8,170 nt of DNA from an uncultured Intrasporangium sp. (GTDB lineage Bacteria > Actinomycetota > Actinomycetes > Actinomycetales > Dermatophilaceae), in NCBI GenBank assembly GCA_937873285.1, contig CALMNV010000235.1:1-8170 (forward strand). Reading direction: 5' to 3'. The position numbers and the translations under genes were made by a program. The notes beneath the pieces are model-generated. The model made no database searches. It was not told the DNA's origin and saw only the letters and a list, made by a program, of their open reading frames with translations. Each line of letters starts with the position of its first letter. Position 1 is the stretch's first letter. Below, in pieces: positions 5,681 to 8,170 of the stretch.

Positions 5681-6823
5681 ATGTCTGCCCCCGCCCTGCC
5701 TACCCGCGACGCGCTGCTCACGGCCCTGTCGAAGGTCAACGACCCCGAGATCCGTCGCCCCATCACCGAGCTGGGCATGGTGCAGTCCGTGGAGGTCGAC
5801 GACGGCGGCCGTGTGGCGCTGACGATCCTGCTCACGGTCTCCGGCTGCCCCCTCAAGGAGACGCTGACCCGCGACTCGACGACCGCGCTGGCCGCCGTGC
5901 CGGGCGTGACCGGAGTCCGCGTGACCCTGGGCGTCATGAGCGAGGAGCAGCGGGCGGCCCTGCGCGAGCAGCTGCGGGGAGGCGCCGCCGAGCGCGAGAT
6001 CCCCTTCGCGCGACCCGGTTCGCTGACCCGCGTGTATGCCGTCGCGTCCGGCAAGGGTGGTGTCGGCAAGTCGTCGGTGACGGTGAACCTCGCGGCCGCG
6101 TTCGCCGAGCAGGGCCTGAGGGTGGGGGTCGTGGACGCCGACGTCTACGGCTTCTCCGTGCCCCGGATGCTGGGTGTGGAGCGGCGACCGACCCAGGTCG
6201 ACGACATGATCCTGCCGCCCATCGCCCACGACGTGAAGGTCATCTCGATCGGGATGTTCGTGCCGGGCAACCAGCCGGTCGTGTGGCGGGGGCCGATGCT
6301 GCATCGGGCGCTGCAGCAGTTCCTCGCCGACGTCTTCTGGGGCGACCTCGACGTGCTGCTGCTCGACCTGCCGCCGGGCACCGGCGACATCGCGATCTCG
6401 ACCGCCCAGCTCATCCCGGGTGCCGAGATCCTCGTCGTCACCACCCCGCAGCAGGCGGCGGCCGAGGTGGCCGAGCGCGCCGGGGCGATCGCGCTGCAGA
6501 CCCACCAGCGGGTGGCCGGAGTCATCGAGAACATGTCGTGGCTGGAGCTGCCGGACGGCACGCGCCAGGAGATCTTCGGCTCCGGCGGCGGCCAGGCGGT
6601 GGCCCACTCGCTGACGCGGAGCATCGGCGCGCCCGTGCCGTTGCTCGGCCAGATCCCGCTCGACACCCGGCTGCGGGAGGGCGGCGACGCTGGCACACCC
6701 GTCGTGCTCGGAGCCCCTGACTCCGCCGCCGGGGTCGCGCTGCGGGCCATCGCCCAGGGCCTCGGCCGGCGGGCGCGGGGCCTGGCAGGCCGCTCGCTCG
6801 GGCTGACCCCCGCAGGCCGCTGA
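5681..6823 (+). CDS. mrp: Mrp/ApbC/NBP35-type P-loop ATPase, Fe-S cluster carrier, CxxC lacking
   Basis: 380 residues, the usual length for actinobacterial Mrp, a cytosolic ATPase that carries and transfers Fe-S clusters. Residues ~8-86 are the MIP18/DUF59 domain (LSKVNDPEIRRPITELGMV, then SGCPLKETL with Cys56). The ATPase domain shows the deviant Walker A SGKGGVGKSS (123-132), DADVYGFSVPRMLG (152-165), the MFVPGNQPVVWRGPM segment (192-206) and LLLDLPPGTGD (226-236). Near the C-terminus IENMSWLELPDGTRQEIFGSGGG (282-304) is aligned where enterobacterial ApbC/Mrp have the cluster-binding CxxC, but no cysteine is present; as I recall, the mycobacterial protein lacks it too. Start ATG 5681 is supported by the -10 box 7 nt upstream and by alignment of the DUF59 domain; the frame is open far upstream, but that part is antisense or out of frame to DUF1003. 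A 110-nt gap follows before the repeat-protein gene. Confidence 0.93.
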   Translation: MSAPALPTRDALLTALSKVNDPEIRRPITELGMVQSVEVDDGGRVALTILLTVSGCPLKETLTRDSTTALAAVPGVTGVRVTLGVMSEEQRAALREQLRGGAAEREIPFARPGSLTRVYAVASGKGGVGKSSVTVNLAAAFAEQGLRVGVVDADVYGFSVPRMLGVERRPTQVDDMILPPIAHDVKVISIGMFVPGNQPVVWRGPMLHRALQQFLADVFWGDLDVLLLDLPPGTGDIAISTAQLIPGAEILVVTTPQQAAAEVAERAGAIALQTHQRVAGVIENMSWLELPDGTRQEIFGSGGGQAVAHSLTRSIGAPVPLLGQIPLDTRLREGGDAGTPVVLGAPDSAAGVALRAIAQGLGRRARGLAGRSLGLTPAGR

Positions 6824-6845
6824 CCCACCGCCCGAGGGTGGGCGG
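6824..6845 (+). terminator. GC-rich hairpin right after mrp
   Basis: Directly after the mrp stop, CCCACC (6824-6829) can pair with GGTGGG (6837-6842), or alternatively CCGCCC (6828-6833) with GGGCGG (6840-6845); each gives a 6-bp stem with a 6-7 nt loop. No U-tract follows. It is a plausible intrinsic-type terminator that separates mrp from the repeat-protein operon. Confidence 0.45.
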
Positions 6846-6875
6846 CGCCCATCCCTGGCGGCGTCCTGTCTCCTC

Positions 6876-6884
6876 TGCCAGACT
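6876..6884 (+). promoter_or_regulatory. Possible extended -10 (TGCCAGACT) for the repeat-protein operon
   Basis: In the 110-nt gap between mrp and the repeat gene, TGCCAGACT resembles an extended -10 (TGN-CAGACT), about 50 nt before ATG 6934. The first base of the hexamer is C rather than T, and no -35 is visible. The same nonamer occurs on the minus strand at 1161-1169, 6 nt before the GTG of the extensin-like gene. Low confidence. Confidence 0.25.
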
Positions 6885-6921
6885 CGTCGCGACCACCGCC
6901 CGACCAGGGCAGCCGCGACGG

Positions 6922-6927
6922 AAAGGA
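6922..6927 (+). promoter_or_regulatory. Ribosome binding site of the repeat-protein gene
   Basis: AAAGGA lies 6 nt before ATG 6934. It decides the start: the frame is open from 6838 (GTG), but that part has no RBS and overlaps the presumed terminator and promoter region. A leadered message with a good RBS contrasts with the leaderless genes to its left. Confidence 0.6.
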
Positions 6928-6933
6928 ACACCG

Positions 6934-7191
6934 ATGACCACCACGCCCAACGACCCGGTCAGCGACGAGGACATCGAGACGCTCGGCACGCCGTCGGTCG
7001 GAGGCACCGCCACGGACGCCGACGGCACCGACGGCACCGACGGCACCGGCAGCGCAGGCGGCGGCGGGGACGCCGACGGGACCGATGCCGTGGGGATCGA
7101 CGCGGACGGCACCGACAGCACCGACGGCACCGACAGCACCCACGGCACCCACGGCACCCACGGCGGGGACGCGGACGGCACGGACGCCTGA
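6934..7191 (+). CDS. 85-residue Asp-Gly-Thr repeat protein, candidate substrate of the adjacent oxygenase
   Basis: The N-terminal ~24 residues are non-repetitive and acidic (MTTTPNDPVSDEDIETLGTPSVGG) and end in a Gly-Gly, reminiscent of a leader peptide. The remainder is low complexity: DADGTD occurs four times (28-33, 46-51, 56-61, 79-84), with added DGT and DST units, a Gly-rich spacer (GSAGGGG, 39-45) and an HGTHGTHGG segment (70-78). From residue 28 on there are 15 Asp and 3 His, and no Cys, Lys, Arg or aromatic residue in the whole protein. I do not recognise a named family. It has no signal peptide or TM segment. The gene ends 4 nt before the TTG of a cupin_4/JmjC oxygenase, suggesting an operon in which this peptide is the hydroxylation substrate (RiPP-like precursor). 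Alternatives are a Ca2+- or metal-binding acidic repeat protein, or simply a disordered, slippage-prone protein. Confidence 0.7.
   Translation: MTTTPNDPVSDEDIETLGTPSVGGTATDADGTDGTDGTGSAGGGGDADGTDAVGIDADGTDSTDGTDSTHGTHGTHGGDADGTDA
7015..7188 (+). repeat. In-frame 9-nt tandem repeat tract (gacggcacc and variants)
   Basis: The repeat half of the small protein is built from imperfect copies of GACGGCACC, with runs at 7021-7047 and about 7108-7170 and degenerate spacers between. Unit length is a multiple of three, so slippage would change repeat number without breaking this frame. The nested open frame on the same strand reads it as Thr-Ala-Pro repeats. Confidence 0.8.
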
Positions 7192-7195
7192 GCTC

Positions 7196-8170
7196 TTGGC
7201 GGCCCTCGACCTGCTCAGCGGCGACGCCCAGACCTTTCTCGACTCGGTCTGGGCGTCGCACGTTCACGTCCACTCCCGCGATCCCGCCCCGCTCGTCGCA
7301 CTGCTGTCCCTCGACGACGTCGACTCCCTCCTGACCAGCGCGGCCCTGCGCACCCCCGCCCTGCGGGTGGTCCAGGAGGGGAGCGTCCTGCCCGAGAGCC
7401 GGTTCACCAGGCACGGCTCGGTCGCCGGGACGCCGCTCACCGGGCTCGTCGACCCCCGCAAGGTCCTCGCGCTCTTCGACGCGGGCGCCACGCTGGTGCT
7501 TCAGGGGCTGCACCGCTACTGGCCGCCGCTTACGGCCCTCGTCCGCTCGCTCGAGCTGGAGCTGGGCCACCCCTGCCAGGCAAACGCCTACCTGACTCCC
7601 CCCGGCTCCCAGGGTTTCGCGCGACACGCCGACAGCCATGACGTCTTCGTCTTGCAGACCCACGGCCGAAAGCGCTGGACCGTCGCATCCGACGGTGCGG
7701 ACCGCGAGCTCGAGCTGGTCCCCGGGGTCTGCGCCTACCTGCCCACCGGCACGCCTCACTCCGCGCGCAGCGAGGCCGAGCCGTCCTTGCACGTCACCGT
7801 CGGAATCAACCGGCTGACGTGGCGCGAGCTGCTGCGGCGCCTCAGCAGCGAGGTCCTCGCCGACGACCGCTTCGACGTCGCCCTGCCGGCGGGCTACCTC
7901 CAGGACCCGGCACGGCTGGCCGGGCCCCTCGGCGGAGAGCTCAAGGCGTTCACCGACGCGCTGTGCCGGCTCGACGCCGACGAAGTGGCCGCCCTGCGCT
8001 CCACGAGCTTCCTCTCCGAGCGGGGGCCGATGCTCCGGGGCGCCCTCCGCGACCGGGCGGCCGTTCGACCCGCGATAACCCGGCCTCCCCGTCCGCCCGG
8101 CCCTCCGTCTCGGGAGTGGCCGCCGGGGGCGAGAAGGCCGCGTCGCTCGCCGGGCGCTGTGGTGACGGGC
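7196..8170 (+). CDS. Cupin_4/JmjC-type Fe(II)/2-oxoglutarate-dependent oxygenase, 3' end missing (window edge)
   Basis: The frame is open to the last base; 325 codons from TTG 7196 are visible. The N-terminal part (AALDLLSGDAQTFLDSVWASHVHVHSRDPAPLVALLSLDDVDSLL) matches the start of JmjC-like ribosomal-oxygenase family proteins. The core is NAYLTPPGSQGFARHADSHDVFVLQTHGRKRWTV with His144 and Asp146 (HxD), then PTGTPHSA with His188, giving the Fe(II)-binding HxD...H triad. A helical winged-helix-like region follows (from about 215). Known relatives hydroxylate Arg or His in ribosomal proteins (YcfD, MINA53, NO66), while many actinobacterial members are uncharacterised. TTG 7196, 4 nt after the upstream TGA, fits the family N-terminus and suggests re-initiation, but no RBS is seen. 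ATG 7085 inside the repeat gene is an in-frame alternative adding a Thr-Ala-Pro-rich extension. Its likely substrate is the repeat peptide (inference from context). Confidence 0.85.
   Translation, partial: MAALDLLSGDAQTFLDSVWASHVHVHSRDPAPLVALLSLDDVDSLLTSAALRTPALRVVQEGSVLPESRFTRHGSVAGTPLTGLVDPRKVLALFDAGATLVLQGLHRYWPPLTALVRSLELELGHPCQANAYLTPPGSQGFARHADSHDVFVLQTHGRKRWTVASDGADRELELVPGVCAYLPTGTPHSARSEAEPSLHVTVGINRLTWRELLRRLSSEVLADDRFDVALPAGYLQDPARLAGPLGGELKAFTDALCRLDADEVAALRSTSFLSERGPMLRGALRDRAAVRPAITRPPRPPGPPSREWPPGARRPRRSPGAVVTG

Larger units (their letters stand above)
658..6041. repeat. Dispersed octamer GTATGCCG, 8 copies in both orientations
   Basis: Exact copies lie at 658-665, 3643-3650, 5357-5364 and 6034-6041 on the plus strand, and at 1055-1062, 2098-2105, 3366-3373 and 5663-5670 on the minus strand. 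Seven are inside genes, read as Tyr-Ala or Ala-Tyr; one covers the mrp promoter. Eight of the ten TAT/ATA triplets I found in the window belong to this octamer. Its role is unknown. Confidence 0.7.

Noticed and set aside
4994..6931. 645-residue minus-strand open frame opposite DUF1003 and mrp
   Set aside because: Both plus-strand genes have unambiguous family motifs; this frame is a composition artefact.
6145..7181. Minus-strand frames through the repeat (VGAVGAVGAV and VPSVPSVP)
   Set aside because: They mirror the 9-nt repeat in antisense and have no start signals; elastin-like look is only a result of the repeat.
7015..7188. CRISPR-like or RTX calcium-binding repeat
   Set aside because: The units are 9 nt, contiguous and coding, with no unique spacers, so this is not CRISPR. 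The RTX nonapeptide GGxGxDxxx is not matched; only loose similarity to acidic Ca2+-binding DxDG patterns exists.

Overview
The window is very GC-rich and densely packed. Its style is that of a high-GC actinobacterium: GTG and TTG starts, few A/T-ending codons, and short or absent 5' leaders. The conserved trio of an MgtE-N/CBS protein, a DUF1003 membrane protein and an Mrp ATPase is a familiar actinobacterial gene order. Nearly every TAT or ATA triplet lies inside one octamer, GTATGCCG. I associate that habit with Intrasporangiaceae-type genomes (Janibacter, Tetrasphaera, Knoellia and relatives), but the genus is inference only.

Layout. (1) 2-316, plus strand: the 3' part of a MazF/PemK-type toxin, cut by the window edge. 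It converges on (2) a minus-strand group read from 3172 down to 325: two tandem, divergent HpcH/HpaI-citrate lyase family CoA-ester lyases (3172-2072 and 2065-1172), then a Tat-exported extensin/M15-like zinc domain protein (1154-325) whose frame is broken by an apparent one-base deletion. A perfect hairpin at 311-330 contains the stop codons of both convergent genes. (3) A 66-bp divergent intergenic region (3173-3238) carries two back-to-back -10 boxes, each placed for a leaderless start. (4) Plus-strand block 3239-6823: a small split-barrel-like protein, a soluble PRC + MgtE-N + CBS protein, a DUF1003 two-TM protein overlapping it by 4 nt, and an Mrp/ApbC P-loop ATPase without the usual C-terminal CxxC. 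(5) 6934-8170: an 85-residue Asp-Gly-Thr repeat protein followed 4 nt later by a cupin_4/JmjC-type Fe(II)/2-oxoglutarate oxygenase that runs off the right edge.

How the parts fit together. The two lyases probably act on malyl-CoA-type esters, cleaving them to acyl-CoA plus glyoxylate or hydrolysing the CoA thioester. The MgtE-N/CBS protein and DUF1003 protein look like a soluble ligand- or Mg-sensing partner with a small membrane protein. Mrp is an Fe-S cluster carrier. The most intriguing part is the right end. A short acidic repeat protein with four DADGTD units and an HGT-HGT-HG segment sits directly upstream of a hydroxylase of the family that modifies His and Arg side chains in ribosomal proteins. 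This looks like a substrate and modifying-enzyme pair, possibly an undescribed RiPP-like or repeat-hydroxylation system. That interpretation is inference. No tRNA, rRNA, IS element or CRISPR array was seen, and no gene-free stretch exceeds 300 bases.
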